A program made the position numbers and the translations under genes. 64,000 nt of DNA from Streptomyces sp. NBC_01754 (GTDB taxonomy: Bacteria; Actinomycetota; Actinomycetes; Streptomycetales; Streptomycetaceae): the NCBI RefSeq assembly GCF_035918015.1, contig NZ_CP109132.1, positions 7,378,001 to 7,442,000 of the forward strand. The letters run 5' to 3'. How positions within the stretch are numbered: the stretch's first letter is position 1; every line of letters starts with the position of its first letter. The notes below the pieces were generated by a model. It made no database searches. It saw only the letters and a list, made by a program, of their open reading frames with translations, and had not been told where the DNA came from. Shown in pieces: positions 41,976 through 51,298 of this stretch.

Positions 41976-43378
41976 CGGACCGCCTCCGCCGTGCGGGTGA
42001 GGACCTCGCCCGGTGCGCCACCCACGGCGGGGCCGCGTCCGACACCGCGGTAGACGTACCCGGCCGCGGTGAACTCCGCGATCCGCTCCTTCGGGAAGTA
42101 CGCGCGGCCGTCGAGCAGCACACAGTTCTCTGCGACCGGCAGCGCCGCGTAGTCGATGCCGGCGAAATCCCGGTGCGGCGCGAGTACCGCGACGCAGTCG
42201 GCGCCCAGGACCGCCTCCTCGACGGTGGCGCAGAGCGCGGTCCCGAACATCGCCTCCGCCTCCTGCGCGTCGACGAGCGGGTCGTGCAGCCGGACGGTCA
42301 CGCCCGCACGGGTGAGCGCCCGGACCGTGTCGAGCACCGGGGTCGCCCGCAGGTCGCCGGTGTCGTTCTTGAACGCGAGACCGAGCACGGCGACCGTCGC
42401 GTGCGCCGGGTCCTTGCCCCGCGCACCCAGCTCGTCGGTCACCAGGCCCGCGGTGTACTGCGGCATACCGGCGTTGACCTCCCGGCCGGTACTGGCCGTG
42501 CGGATGTCCACGCCGAGGCGCCGCGCGGTGTTCCACACCATCCACGGGTCCTTCGTCAGACACGATCCGCCGACCCCGACACCGGGCCGCAGGATGTTGA
42601 TGCTCCCGGTGCCCTTCTGGATCGTGTTCGCCGCGGCGGTCACGTCGAGCACGTCCACCCCGTACAGCGCACAGAACTTGGCGAGCTCGTTGGCCACCGC
42701 GATGTTCACATCGATCCACCAGTTGCTGGCGAGCTTGACGATCTCGGCCGCCTCCAGCGAGTCGCACGGGATCACCTCGACCCCCAGCGTCCGCCGCCAG
42801 AACGCCGTGACGGCGCGGACGCTGTCCTGCTCGTACCCGCCCGCGACGATCGGGAAGGTGAGCAGTTCGCGCAGCGCCGTGCCCTCCGCGAGCCGCTCCG
42901 GGGTGAACGCCAGCCCGAAGTCGGTCCCACCGGTGAGCCCCCCGCTCTCCAACAGCGGCAGCACGGTCTCCCGGGTCGTGCCCGGCGGCACCGTGCTCTT
43001 GAGCACCACGAGCTGCCCGGCCCGCAGGTGCCCGGCCAGCGCGAGGCACGCGCCGCGCAGTTGTCCGCCGGCCAGCGAACCGTCGTCGCGGACCGGGGTG
43101 CCCACGGTGATCAAAATGACGTCGGCGGCCGCGGCCGCCGCCATGTCCGCGGTGACCCGCAGCCGGCCCGACGCCAGGCCGGCGAAGACCTTCTCGGCGA
43201 GCCCGGGCTCCTCGAGCCGGAAGCGCCCGTGCGCGAGTTCGTCCACGAGCCGGGCATCGGCGTCCACCGCGACGACGTCGAGCCCCCGGTCGGCCAGTGT
43301 CGCCGCGATGCACGAGCCGACGTATCCGAAGCCGATCACGGCAACCGTGGGTCGCCCGCTCTCAGGCAGGAATCGCAT
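41972..43378 (-). CDS. UDP-glucose 6-dehydrogenase family (CalS8 type)
   Basis: 468 residues. NAD motif VAVIGFGYVGSCIAATLA (about 12-29), FTPERLAEG, NWWIDVNIAVANELA, the catalytic cysteine in GVGVGGSCLTKDP (about 265) and FKNDTGDLRATP. It oxidises C6 of a UDP-sugar twice, UDP-glucose to UDP-glucuronate being the likely case given the next gene. The UDP-ManNAc dehydrogenase subgroup looks similar, so substrate is inferred from context. ATG 43378 has GGGAG upstream; this is the first gene of the operon. Confidence 0.83.
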   Translation of the reverse strand: MRFLPESGRPTVAVIGFGYVGSCIAATLADRGLDVVAVDADARLVDELAHGRFRLEEPGLAEKVFAGLASGRLRVTADMAAAAAADVILITVGTPVRDDGSLAGGQLRGACLALAGHLRAGQLVVLKSTVPPGTTRETVLPLLESGGLTGGTDFGLAFTPERLAEGTALRELLTFPIVAGGYEQDSVRAVTAFWRRTLGVEVIPCDSLEAAEIVKLASNWWIDVNIAVANELAKFCALYGVDVLDVTAAANTIQKGTGSINILRPGVGVGGSCLTKDPWMVWNTARRLGVDIRTASTGREVNAGMPQYTAGLVTDELGARGKDPAHATVAVLGLAFKNDTGDLRATPVLDTVRALTRAGVTVRLHDPLVDAQEAEAMFGTALCATVEEAVLGADCVAVLAPHRDFAGIDYAALPVAENCVLLDGRAYFPKERIAEFTAAGYVYRGVGRGPAVGGAPGEVLTRTAEAVR

Positions 43379-43934
43379 TCCCGTCTCCCATCCAGTGATC
43401 CGAGCGCGGGACGGGCCCGCCCGGTGGCCCCTCAGCCCATCGTGGGCGAAGGGCGCGAGGTGTGCGTCTTCTCCCGTGCCGGGCCGGGCGGTGGCAGGAA
43501 GAAGGCCGCCAGGATCCCGCCGCCGGGCCCGGGCCCCCTCCCGCCCGGGCCCGGCGGGACCCCGGTGCCCACGAACAGATCCGCCCCACCCGATCACGCT
43601 TGCCGGCCCGCCGCCCCCACCGTCACACCTGGGGGTGAGCGGCCCTGCCGGGGCGGCCGGCGAACACCGGCCCGTTGGTAGGTTCGACGTGCCTGACCTG
43701 GGACGAGCACGGCCCCGGGCAGTCCGTACGCGGCCGCGCGGGGCGCAGTCGGCACAACCTACCGAGCAACGCCCCGGCTCCCGCCCGGCCCGACGGCACG
43801 CCCGGCCCGAAGGGACCACGGGACACCCCTGGCGCACCGGGCGGGAAGACGTGTCCGCGACACCGGACCACCGACGGCACACCCACGGACTGCGGCCGCC
43901 ACGGCACCGCCGGCACCGACGCAAGGAACACGAC
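43379..43934. other. Divergent intergenic region, no gene recognised
   Basis: About 550 bp between the UDP-glucose dehydrogenase (minus) and the reductase (plus). It must hold two promoters. Only weak GC-rich hairpins were seen (for example GGCCGG/CCGGCC near 43650). An open frame from about 43675 lacks a good ribosome site and has low-complexity composition. Confidence 0.4.
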
Positions 43935-44537
43935 GTGACAGAGCAGACCACCGGCCGCAGGGTCGTCACCAACATGAGCCTCTCCCTCGACGGCCGCTAC
44001 GCCGGCCCGCGCGGCCCCCAGGACATGGACTGGGTGATGCCGTACGCCGTCACCGACGTCGCACGCGACCACCTGACCAGCCTCTGGCGGCCGGCGACGA
44101 CAGCCCTGCTCGGGCGGGTCAACGCCGAGGCGTTCCTCCGTATCTGGCCCCCCGTCATCGGCGCGGAGGGAGCCGACCCGCGCGACGAGGGCTTCGCGAA
44201 ATGGCTCCTCGACACCGACAAGGTCGTCCTCTCCTCCACCCTCGCCACCGCACCGTGGGAGCGGACGACCGTCCTCGACGAGCCGGCCGCCGAGGTGGTC
44301 GCCGGCCTCAAGGAGGCCGAAGGCGGCGACATCCTCGTCCTCTCCAGCGCGAGCGTCGTCAAGGCGCTCCTGGCGGCCGACAGGACCGACCGGCTGACAC
44401 TCACGGTCTTCCCGGTCTTCCTCGGCGGCGGGCCGCGCCTCTTCGACGACGGCCTGCCCGCAGGGAAGTGGACGCTCGTCAGCCAGGCCGCGGGCGAACA
44501 CGGCACGCTGGCTCTCGTCTACGACCGGGTGCGCTGA
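43935..44537 (+). CDS. Dihydrofolate reductase/RibD C-terminal-family protein
   Basis: 200 residues with the RibD_C/DHFR-like fold: VTNMSLSLDGRYAGP at the N terminus, TALLGRVNAEAFLRIWP, DILVLSSASVVKALL and FPVFLGGGPRLF. Members are NADPH-dependent reductases of mostly unknown substrate, frequent in actinomycete genomes. GTG 43935 follows AAGGA. It is monocistronic, facing the P450 across a hairpin. Any part in the pathway is uncertain. Confidence 0.8.
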   Translation: MTEQTTGRRVVTNMSLSLDGRYAGPRGPQDMDWVMPYAVTDVARDHLTSLWRPATTALLGRVNAEAFLRIWPPVIGAEGADPRDEGFAKWLLDTDKVVLSSTLATAPWERTTVLDEPAAEVVAGLKEAEGGDILVLSSASVVKALLAADRTDRLTLTVFPVFLGGGPRLFDDGLPAGKWTLVSQAAGEHGTLALVYDRVR

Positions 44538-44650
44538 GCTCCGAACGCGCCCCGGCGGCCGGCCGGCGAGCACCGTCCCCCGGGGCGGGCAACCCGTGTG
44601 CTCCGGGTGCGGGAGGCACCCGGACGGGACGCCGGCGGGGCCGGTACGCG

Positions 44651-44680
44651 CCGGGGGCCTCGTGATTCCCGGGCCCCCGG
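44651..44680. terminator. 9-bp hairpin between reductase and P450 genes
   Basis: Arms 44651-44659 and 44672-44680 pair exactly. It sits just past the convergent P450 stop (44687) and 114 bases after the reductase stop. Confidence 0.7.
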
Positions 44681-44686
44681 CCCGGA

Positions 44687-45919
44687 TCAGGCGGCCGCTC
44701 GGGCCATGGAAGCGGTGAAGCGGATCGGCAGGGCCTCCAGCCGGTGCACGAAGTAGCTCGGCTTCCACGCCAGGTCCGCCTCCGGAACAGCCAGTTCGAT
44801 GTCCTGGAGACGGTTCAGCAGGGTGGTGAAGAAGACGTCGCCCTCCAGCCGGGCCAGGGGAGCGCCGAGGCAGAAGTGGATGCCGTGGCTGAACGACAGA
44901 TGCGGCTTCGCCCGGTCGATGTCGAACCTGGCCGGCTCCGGGAACTCGCGGGCGTCGTAGTTCGTCGCCGGCATCGAGATCACCACGTGCTCACCCGGCT
45001 CGACCATCACGTCGCCGATCGCGACGGTGTCCTTCGCGAAGTGGTAGGCCACCGTCACCACCGGCGGGTCGATCCGCAGGATCTCCTCGACCGCCTGCGG
45101 TATCAACGACGGGTCCGCACGCAGCCGAGCGGTCTGCCCGGGGTTGCGGATCAGTTGCAGCAGACCGTTCGCGATCATGTTCACCGCGGTCTCGACCGAA
45201 CCGGTCAGCATCAGGAAGATGTTCGCCCGCAGCTCGATGTCCGACAGCGTGGCGTTGTCCTCCTGGCCGTGCAGGATCGCGGACACCATGTCGTCCCCGC
45301 CGCTGTCGACCTTGCGGTGATCGATCAGCTCGCCGAGGTACCGGTCGAAGTACTTGCCCGCCTCCGCCAGTTCCGTCTCGTTCGTGCTCACCGAGAGGCC
45401 GGTCACCACACCGCAGTGGTACCGGAACTCCTCCCGGTCCGACATCGGCACACCGAACCAGTCGCAGATCACGGAGTTCGGCAACGGAACCGCGAGCGAC
45501 TCGATCACCTCGGCCTCACCCGCCGACACGACCGAGTCGATCAGGTCGTCGGTGATCCGCTGCACCTTGGGCCGCAGGTTCTCCAGATAGCGCGGGGTGA
45601 AAGCCTGCGAGACGAGCTTCTTCATCCTGGTGTGCCGCGGCCGGTCGTTGAAGACCATCGAGTGCCGGAAGAACTCGTCGTTGTACAGCGCGAGGTACTT
45701 CTGAAGACTCGCGTCGGCGTGCTCGTTGCTGCGGGCCAGACGCGGATCGGACAGGGCACGGCGGGCCTCCTTGTACCCGGTCACCAGCCATCCCGGCATG
45801 CCGTCGGGCAGCAGCACCTTGTGCACCGGCTTGTCGGTGCCGAGCCTTTCGAGCAGGGCCACCGGATCGGTCATCTCGGCCGCGGTCAGCGCGACCGGGG
45901 CGCCGTCTCGCTCAGACAT
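44687..45919 (-). CDS. Cytochrome P450
   Basis: 410 residues, full length. The heme loop is FSHGIHFCLGAPLAR (Cys about 352), the ExxR region is in the LRIDPPV area, and an I-helix segment MLTGSVETAVNMIANG occupies the oxygen-activation position. It shows V-E-T where the usual acid-Thr pair occurs. It resembles the CYP105/107-like bacterial hydroxylases of natural-product clusters. It is the last gene of a minus-strand operon with the O-methyltransferase and the HpaB-type hydroxylase. The site of oxidation is unknown. Confidence 0.87.
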   Translation of the reverse strand: MSERDGAPVALTAAEMTDPVALLERLGTDKPVHKVLLPDGMPGWLVTGYKEARRALSDPRLARSNEHADASLQKYLALYNDEFFRHSMVFNDRPRHTRMKKLVSQAFTPRYLENLRPKVQRITDDLIDSVVSAGEAEVIESLAVPLPNSVICDWFGVPMSDREEFRYHCGVVTGLSVSTNETELAEAGKYFDRYLGELIDHRKVDSGGDDMVSAILHGQEDNATLSDIELRANIFLMLTGSVETAVNMIANGLLQLIRNPGQTARLRADPSLIPQAVEEILRIDPPVVTVAYHFAKDTVAIGDVMVEPGEHVVISMPATNYDAREFPEPARFDIDRAKPHLSFSHGIHFCLGAPLARLEGDVFFTTLLNRLQDIELAVPEADLAWKPSYFVHRLEALPIRFTASMARAAA

Positions 45920-46003
45920 CGTTCTCTCCTCAGGCGTGGATCGTCGTCACAGGCGTACTCGGGGTGTCCGGAATTTCCGGGTGTTCGGGGTGTGCCGGGT
46001 GCC

Positions 46004-47563
46004 CTAGCGGGACAGGTCCGGCACGGTCCATCCGTCGAGGTCGTACTCGTCGAGGCAGGTGTCGACGAAAGCGCGGTACCGGTCGACCTGACCGGACGCC
46101 AGCTGACTGAAGAGCAGCTCGATCCGCGTGTTCTCGTGATTGCCCGCGTAGTTGCGCTCGTACAGCTCGTGCCGGCCGGCGAACTCCGTGCCCACCGAGT
46201 CCCACAGGAGCTTCATCACCTTGGAGCGGGTCACCGCGTCGATCCCGTTGGAACCCCGCAGGTACCTGTCCAGGTACCCGCGGATGGCGGGATTCGCGAA
46301 ATCGTCCGTACTGGAGTTGATGTAGACCAACGCGCTCGCCACGTCCTGCATCACGATCTCCCGCACCCGCGGATACCCGATCTGCGTGAACCAACGGTAG
46401 GCCTGGCTGTACTGCGGATTGGGCAGCAGCGCCCCGTCGCGCCACGGCACCGGATTGCGCGCCGCCGCGTCCGACAGCCCCCAGAACAGGTTCCGCCACG
46501 CCAGGACCTCACCGACCCTGGTCTGCACCCCACGGAAGTCCTCGGTACCGGTGATCTCCAGCGCCTTCGACAGCAGACCGGCGATGAACTCCAGTTTCAC
46601 CGCGAGACGCGTACAGCCGTGGAACGTCGAGCGCTCGATGAAGCCCGACTCGCCGGTGAACGTCTGCGCCTTGCCGACGTCACCGTAGACGAACACGTTC
46701 TCCCACGGGATCAGCACGTTGTCCAGCACGAGGATCGTGTCGTTCTCGTCCAGCCGCGAGGAGAGCGGGTAGTCGAACGGCGAGCCCGTCGCCGACGCCT
46801 GTTTCGTGTAGGACGGGCGGCACAGCAGCTTCATCCCCTTGGCGTCCATGGGGATCGTGGCCACCAGCGCGAACTCCCGCTTCTTGATGGGCAGTCCGTG
46901 GTGGGCGATGAAGTTGTAGTGGGTGAGCGCCGAACCGGTGGCGACGACCTTGGCACCACTCACGACCACCCCGGCGTCGGTCTCCTTGCGGACGTGGATG
47001 AAGACGTCCGCGACCTGGTCCGGCGGAAGCTTGCGGTCCACCGGCGGGTTGACCAGCGCGTGGTTCCAGTAGAGGACCTTCTCCTGCGACTCGCGGTACC
47101 AGCGGCGCGCGTTGTCGGCGAACGGCTCGTAGAACTCGGCGTTCGCACCGAGCGTGCCGAGGAACGACGCCTTGTAGTCGGGGCTGCGGCCCATCCAGCC
47201 GTAACCGATCCGCGCCCACTCCGCGATCGCCTGCTGGTCGGCAACCATGTCCTCGACACTGTGGGGCGTACGGAAGAACCGGTGCGTGTAGCCGTCGCTC
47301 CCGGTGTCGGTGGGCGCCGTCAGCACGTCCTTGGTGGCCGGGTCGTGCAGCGCGTCGTAGAGGCGCGCGGTCATACGGATGGGATTGCGGAACGCCACGT
47401 GCTCGGTGACGTCCTTGACCCGGTCGCCGTAGATGTACACCTCGCGGCTGTCACGCAGACTCTCGACGTACTCGTCACCGGTCAGCGGACGGGTGCGCCT
47501 GCGCTCCCCGCTCCCCGCACCGCCGTTGCCGTGCCCACTGCCCTGGGATCCGCCGGTGGCCAT
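46004..47563 (-). CDS. HpaB/SgcC-type flavin-dependent aryl 3-hydroxylase
   Basis: 519 residues, the length of HpaB-family 4-hydroxyphenylacetate 3-monooxygenases. [15 protein letters not shown] at the N terminus, [24 protein letters not shown] in the FAD/substrate region and the C-terminal [29 protein letters not shown] motif are family marks. SgcC of C-1027 hydroxylates PCP-bound 3-chloro-beta-tyrosine. Here the substrate is more likely PCP-bound chloro-Hpg. It starts three bases after the O-methyltransferase stop, which suggests catechol formation then O-methylation. It needs FADH2 from a reductase not seen here. Confidence 0.88.
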   Translation of the reverse strand: MATGGSQGSGHGNGGAGSGERRRTRPLTGDEYVESLRDSREVYIYGDRVKDVTEHVAFRNPIRMTARLYDALHDPATKDVLTAPTDTGSDGYTHRFFRTPHSVEDMVADQQAIAEWARIGYGWMGRSPDYKASFLGTLGANAEFYEPFADNARRWYRESQEKVLYWNHALVNPPVDRKLPPDQVADVFIHVRKETDAGVVVSGAKVVATGSALTHYNFIAHHGLPIKKREFALVATIPMDAKGMKLLCRPSYTKQASATGSPFDYPLSSRLDENDTILVLDNVLIPWENVFVYGDVGKAQTFTGESGFIERSTFHGCTRLAVKLEFIAGLLSKALEITGTEDFRGVQTRVGEVLAWRNLFWGLSDAAARNPVPWRDGALLPNPQYSQAYRWFTQIGYPRVREIVMQDVASALVYINSSTDDFANPAIRGYLDRYLRGSNGIDAVTRSKVMKLLWDSVGTEFAGRHELYERNYAGNHENTRIELLFSQLASGQVDRYRAFVDTCLDEYDLDGWTVPDLSR

Positions 47564-47566
47564 GGC

Positions 47567-48232
47567 TCAGAGCCTCCGCGCGAGCGTCACGCCGTCGGCG
47601 AACGGCAGCATCACCGTCTCGAACCGCTCGTCCACGGCGAGTTTCGCATTGACTTCGCGCATCGTCTCGGCCGCGTAGCGCCGCAGTTCGTCCTCGACCT
47701 GCTCCGGCGCGAAGACCGTGCCGTTCAGCAGGACGTTGTCCAGGATCAGCAGCCCCCCGGAGCGCAGCAGCCGTGCGGCCGTCTCCACGTACTGCGGGTA
47801 GGACAGCTTGTCCGCGTCCACGAACACCAGATCGGCCTCGCCGTCACGGACGATCTTGGGCAGCGTCGTGCGCGCGGGACCGAGCACGAACTGGATTTGG
47901 CCGCTCACCCCCGCCGCGTCCCAGTGCCTGCGTGCGATGTGGATCCAATCCTCGGTCACGTCACAGGTGTAGACGCGCCCTCCCGGTGCCAGGCCGCGGG
48001 CGAAGCACATCGCCGACAGCCCGGTGAACGTGCCGATGTCGATGACCGTGCGCGGTGCCATGGTCTTGGCGAGCACGGTCAGGAAACCGGCCTGTTCCAC
48101 CGGGGTCAGCATCTCGTACAGGTCGCCGAGCTCCTGGGTGTCCGCGATCACCGCGTTCACGACCGGGTCCGGCCGCGTGCACGACGAGACGATGTAGTTG
48201 CTTGCGTGCTCGTCGACCCGAAACGTACTCAT
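47567..48232 (-). CDS. Class I O-methyltransferase (caffeoyl-CoA/catechol type)
   Basis: 221 residues. SAM motif VIDIGTFTGLSAMCFARGL (about 75-93), the metal-binding acid in FVDADKLSYPQYV, and LLILDNVLLNG are those of cation-dependent catechol/caffeoyl-CoA O-methyltransferases. ATG 48232 has GGGAGG upstream. First gene of the operon with the SgcC-like hydroxylase, so it should methylate the catechol hydroxyl made by that enzyme. Its ribosome site and first five codons are duplicated before the aldo/keto reductase (31817). Confidence 0.88.
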   Translation of the reverse strand: MSTFRVDEHASNYIVSSCTRPDPVVNAVIADTQELGDLYEMLTPVEQAGFLTVLAKTMAPRTVIDIGTFTGLSAMCFARGLAPGGRVYTCDVTEDWIHIARRHWDAAGVSGQIQFVLGPARTTLPKIVRDGEADLVFVDADKLSYPQYVETAARLLRSGGLLILDNVLLNGTVFAPEQVEDELRRYAAETMREVNAKLAVDERFETVMLPFADGVTLARRL

Positions 48233-48365
48233 GCGACCTCCCACGGCGCTGGTCCGGTGTTCGTGCGCCAGTGTCGGGCGGGTTCTTCGACGGCCGCATC
48301 TCCTTGCGTGCACTGGGGCCGGCCGTCCGCACGCGTAGAGATGCGGGCGCGGCGCGTACCGCCGC
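48215..48365. promoter_or_regulatory. Divergent promoter region, copy B of a duplicated element
   Basis: The region between the O-methyltransferase (minus) and glycosyltransferase (plus) shares ordered blocks with 31801-31950, including CCGTCCGCACGCG at 48328-48340. The inverted partner arm present in copy A is degenerate here. Both copies drive divergent gene pairs, which fits a shared pathway activator. Confidence 0.65.
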
Positions 48366-48432
48366 AGGATCAAAACGCTCACTTGCCCGCGCGGAAGGTG
48401 GTGGAGCCCCTGCCGCCGATAGGAGAACGCTC

Positions 48433-49878
48433 ATGCGTGTTCTGTTCACCATCTACCCGAACTCCTACGCTCACCTGTACCCGGTCGTGCCGCTGGCATG
48501 GGCGTTGCAGAGCGCCGGCCACGAGGTACGCGTCGCCACGCACCACAGCTCCGCCGAGATGATCCTGGGAACGGGGCTCACCCCCGTCCCGCTGGGCAAT
48601 CCGGAACTGGTCCCCGTCCGGCTGACCGAGGACTGCAGCCAGCCCGAACACCCGGACCTGGTGCTCAAGTACGCCGACGTGATGGGGCTGAGCAAGGAGG
48701 ACCGCGAACACTGGATCGTCTTCTACCAGTACCTGCTGAACCCGATCTCCGACTACGTGCGGGTGGACCGCGACGAGGCGAGCGACCTCGTCGAGTTCGC
48801 CAAGATCTGGAAGCCCGACCTGGTCCTCTGGGACCCCACCCACCCCGCCGGCGGCGTCGCCGCCAAGGTGTCGGGCGCCGCCCACGCCCGCCTGCTGATC
48901 AGCCAGGACCAGTTCGGCTGGTCCCTGGACCGGCTGGCCGAGAGCGCCGACGCACTGCGCGCCGCCGGCCTGGACGAGAACCCGATCGCGACCCTGCTGG
49001 CGCCGCTGGCCGAGAAGTACGGGCTGGAGGTCGACCAGGAACTGCTCGTCGGGCAGTGGACCGTCGACCCGATGTTCCAGGACTTCCGCCTGCCGACCAG
49101 CACGAAGAAGCTGGCCATGCGCCAGGTCCCCTACGTGGACCCGCAGGTGTCCTCCAGCTGGCTGCACGAGCGGCCCGAGGGGACCCGCTGCGACTGCTGC
49201 GGGCGGCGTGGCACGCGCCGGGTCGCGCTGTCGCTCGGCGAATCCGTCCGCCGGTTCATACCCGGTGACTGGGACCGAGCACCGAAGATCCTCAAGGCGT
49301 GCGAGGGCCTGGACGACATCGAGTTCATCGCCACCCTCGACAAGATGCAACTCGCCGACGTCGACAAGGTACCGAGCAACGTGCGCACCTTCGACTGGGT
49401 ACCGCTGCCCGCACTGATGCCGACCTGCTCGACCCTCATCCACCACGGCGGCAACGGCACCTACGCCTCCGCCGTCGCCTTCCAGGTCCCCCAGCTCGTC
49501 TGCGACATCAAGGACGAGTCGGTGCTGCTGAAGCTCGTCGACGACGAACCGGACGAACTGCGCACCGGTACCTACCGCAACGGCTACGAGGCGGGCATCC
49601 GCGAGGAGACGGCCACCGGCACGCACTGGGAACTCCCGGCCAAGAAGATCGAGGCGACCCCGGTGTCGGAGTTCGTCATCGCCAAGGGCGTGGGCGGCCG
49701 GCTCGACCACCGCGCACAGTCCGTCGAGGAGATCCGCGAGCTGATCTGGCGCACCGCCCACGACCCCGCCTACCACCACGCCGCGGTCAATCTGCGCAGC
49801 GAGTGGCTCGCCATGCCCAGTCCCAGCGACATCATCCCGGACCTCGAAAGGCTCGTCGTCCAGAACCGCCGCCTCTGA
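48433..49878 (+). CDS. Glycosyltransferase, activator-dependent (DesVII/SgcA6-like) family
   Basis: 481 residues, GT-B fold of GT family 1. MRVLFTIYPNSYAHLYPVVPLAWAL at the start, a KPDLVLWDPTHPAG acceptor-domain motif, and TCSTLIHHGGNGTYASAV in the nucleotide-sugar domain. Two oddities are seen: a short cysteine cluster (RCDCCGRRGTRR, about 255) and an insertion of about 50 residues after LVCDIKDESVLLKLVDD. It should transfer the cluster sugar, probably a C-methyl pentose, to the aglycone. ATG 48433 has AGGAG upstream. Confidence 0.85.
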   Translation: MRVLFTIYPNSYAHLYPVVPLAWALQSAGHEVRVATHHSSAEMILGTGLTPVPLGNPELVPVRLTEDCSQPEHPDLVLKYADVMGLSKEDREHWIVFYQYLLNPISDYVRVDRDEASDLVEFAKIWKPDLVLWDPTHPAGGVAAKVSGAAHARLLISQDQFGWSLDRLAESADALRAAGLDENPIATLLAPLAEKYGLEVDQELLVGQWTVDPMFQDFRLPTSTKKLAMRQVPYVDPQVSSSWLHERPEGTRCDCCGRRGTRRVALSLGESVRRFIPGDWDRAPKILKACEGLDDIEFIATLDKMQLADVDKVPSNVRTFDWVPLPALMPTCSTLIHHGGNGTYASAVAFQVPQLVCDIKDESVLLKLVDDEPDELRTGTYRNGYEAGIREETATGTHWELPAKKIEATPVSEFVIAKGVGGRLDHRAQSVEEIRELIWRTAHDPAYHHAAVNLRSEWLAMPSPSDIIPDLERLVVQNRRL

Positions 49879-49928
49879 ACACCGCCCCACCACCCCTCAT
49901 ACCGCGAAGCGACACCTCTGGAGGCACC

Positions 49929-51110
49929 GTGCCGACCACGCAAACACCCCACCGGGACGAACTCGTGGCCCGCGCCGCGGCGCTGGTGCCGCTGCTGCGG
50001 GCGAACGCCGCGCGAGCGGACGAGCAGCGGAGACTGCCGCCGGAGGTGATCGAAGCACTCACCGACGCCGGGGTGTTCCGCCTGCGCGTACCGGCCCGCT
50101 ACGGCGGCTACGAGGCGGACACCCGCACACTCCTGGACGTCACCACCGCCCTCGGCCGCGGCGACGGCTCCGCGGCCTGGGTCGCGCAGGTCTACTCCAT
50201 CCCGGGCTGGATGACCGGCATGTTCCCCGACACCGTGCAGGACGAGGTGTTCGCCACGCCCGACGCACGGGTGTGCGGCACACTCAGCCCCTCGGGGACC
50301 GCCCGCCCGGCCCCCGGCGGCATCGTCGTCGACGGCAGGTGGGGCTTCATCTCCGGCGCCCACCACGCCCACTGGCAGGTGACCATCTCCGTACTCATGC
50401 CCGAGGACGGCGAACCGTACCCGGTGATGGCCCTGGTGCCGATGTCCGACCTCAAGACCGTCGACGACTGGTACGCCAGCGGCCTCAAGGGCACCGGCAG
50501 CATCACGACGCTCGCCCGGGACCTGTTCGTCCCGGCGGAACGCGTCGTGCCGCTGCCCGCGGTGCTCCAGGGCCGGCCCACCTCCGTGACCAGCGCGCGG
50601 CTCCCGATGTACCGGACCCCGCTGCTGCCGGTCGCCACGGCCTCGACCGCCGGCACACTGCTCGGACTCGCCAAGGCCGCACGGGAGGTCTTCATCGAAC
50701 GCCTGCCCCACCGCAAGATCACCTACACCGGCTACGAGAGCCAGCGCACCGCGCCGGTCACCCACCTCCAGGTCGCCGACGCGACGCAGAAGATCGACCA
50801 GGCGGAGTTCCACGCGCTCCGGCTCACCGGGACCGTGGACACCAAGGCCGCCGACGGCGCGCCGTGGAAACTGGAGGAACGCGCCCGCGCCCGCGCCGAC
50901 GTCGGAACCATCTGCTCCCTCGCCCAGTCGGCCGTGGAGACCTTCGCGGCGGCGAGCGGCGGATCGTCGGTGTACCGGGACGTACCGATCCAGCGGATCG
51001 CGAACGATCTGCGTGCCGCGGCACTGCACGCCCTGATCAACCCGGCCACCAACGCCGAACTCTACGGCCGGGTCCTGTGCGGCCTCGAACCCGACACCCC
51101 CTACATCTGA
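49929..51110 (+). CDS. Group D flavin monooxygenase (acyl-CoA-dehydrogenase fold)
   Basis: 393 residues with the acyl-CoA dehydrogenase fold but the pattern of flavin-dependent monooxygenases such as HsaA, KijD3 or CalE10: LPPEVIEALTDAGVFRLRVP, GDGSAAWVAQVYS, DGRWGFISGAHHAHW and SGGSSVYRDVPIQRIANDLRAA. Relatives hydroxylate phenols or N-oxidise amino sugars. The catalytic acid of true acyl-CoA dehydrogenases is not apparent. It directly follows the glycosyltransferase, so sugar N-oxidation is possible, but no sugar aminotransferase is visible in the window. GTG 49929 has GGAGG upstream. Confidence 0.75.
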   Translation: MPTTQTPHRDELVARAAALVPLLRANAARADEQRRLPPEVIEALTDAGVFRLRVPARYGGYEADTRTLLDVTTALGRGDGSAAWVAQVYSIPGWMTGMFPDTVQDEVFATPDARVCGTLSPSGTARPAPGGIVVDGRWGFISGAHHAHWQVTISVLMPEDGEPYPVMALVPMSDLKTVDDWYASGLKGTGSITTLARDLFVPAERVVPLPAVLQGRPTSVTSARLPMYRTPLLPVATASTAGTLLGLAKAAREVFIERLPHRKITYTGYESQRTAPVTHLQVADATQKIDQAEFHALRLTGTVDTKAADGAPWKLEERARARADVGTICSLAQSAVETFAAASGGSSVYRDVPIQRIANDLRAAALHALINPATNAELYGRVLCGLEPDTPYI

Positions 51111-51194
51111 CAAAGGCTCAGCCATCGCGATGTCCTTACTCCGCCCGGCAGTTCACCGCGCACCGCAGAGTCCGCACGATGGAAGTTGTCGCGC

Positions 51195-51221
51195 CTGCGC
51201 GAGCCTGGGACGCTCGCGCAG
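51195..51221. promoter_or_regulatory. 10-bp hairpin/inverted repeat upstream of the exporter
   Basis: Arms CTGCGCGAGC (51195-51204) and its complement (51212-51221) are separated by seven bases. They sit in the 188-bp gap between the monooxygenase and the exporter, 78 bases before the exporter start. It could be an operator or a terminator for the preceding gene. Confidence 0.5.
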
Positions 51222-51298
51222 CGTGCACGTCGACTTCCGCGGCACGCAGTGAAACGCCAGGACTTCGAATGGCAGGCGCCATTGTTAGGAGAAAGATC

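Noticed and set aside
43675..43938. Small plus-strand ORF between the UDP-glucose dehydrogenase and reductase genes
   Set aside because: No good ribosome site, low-complexity Pro/Gly/Thr content, and it runs into the reductase start in another frame.
44744..48562. 1272-codon plus-strand frame across the P450, hydroxylase and O-methyltransferase
   Set aside because: All three minus-strand genes have full-length family motifs; the plus-strand translation has none.
49929..51110. True acyl-CoA dehydrogenase
   Set aside because: The motifs match group D flavin monooxygenases and no catalytic glutamate was apparent.
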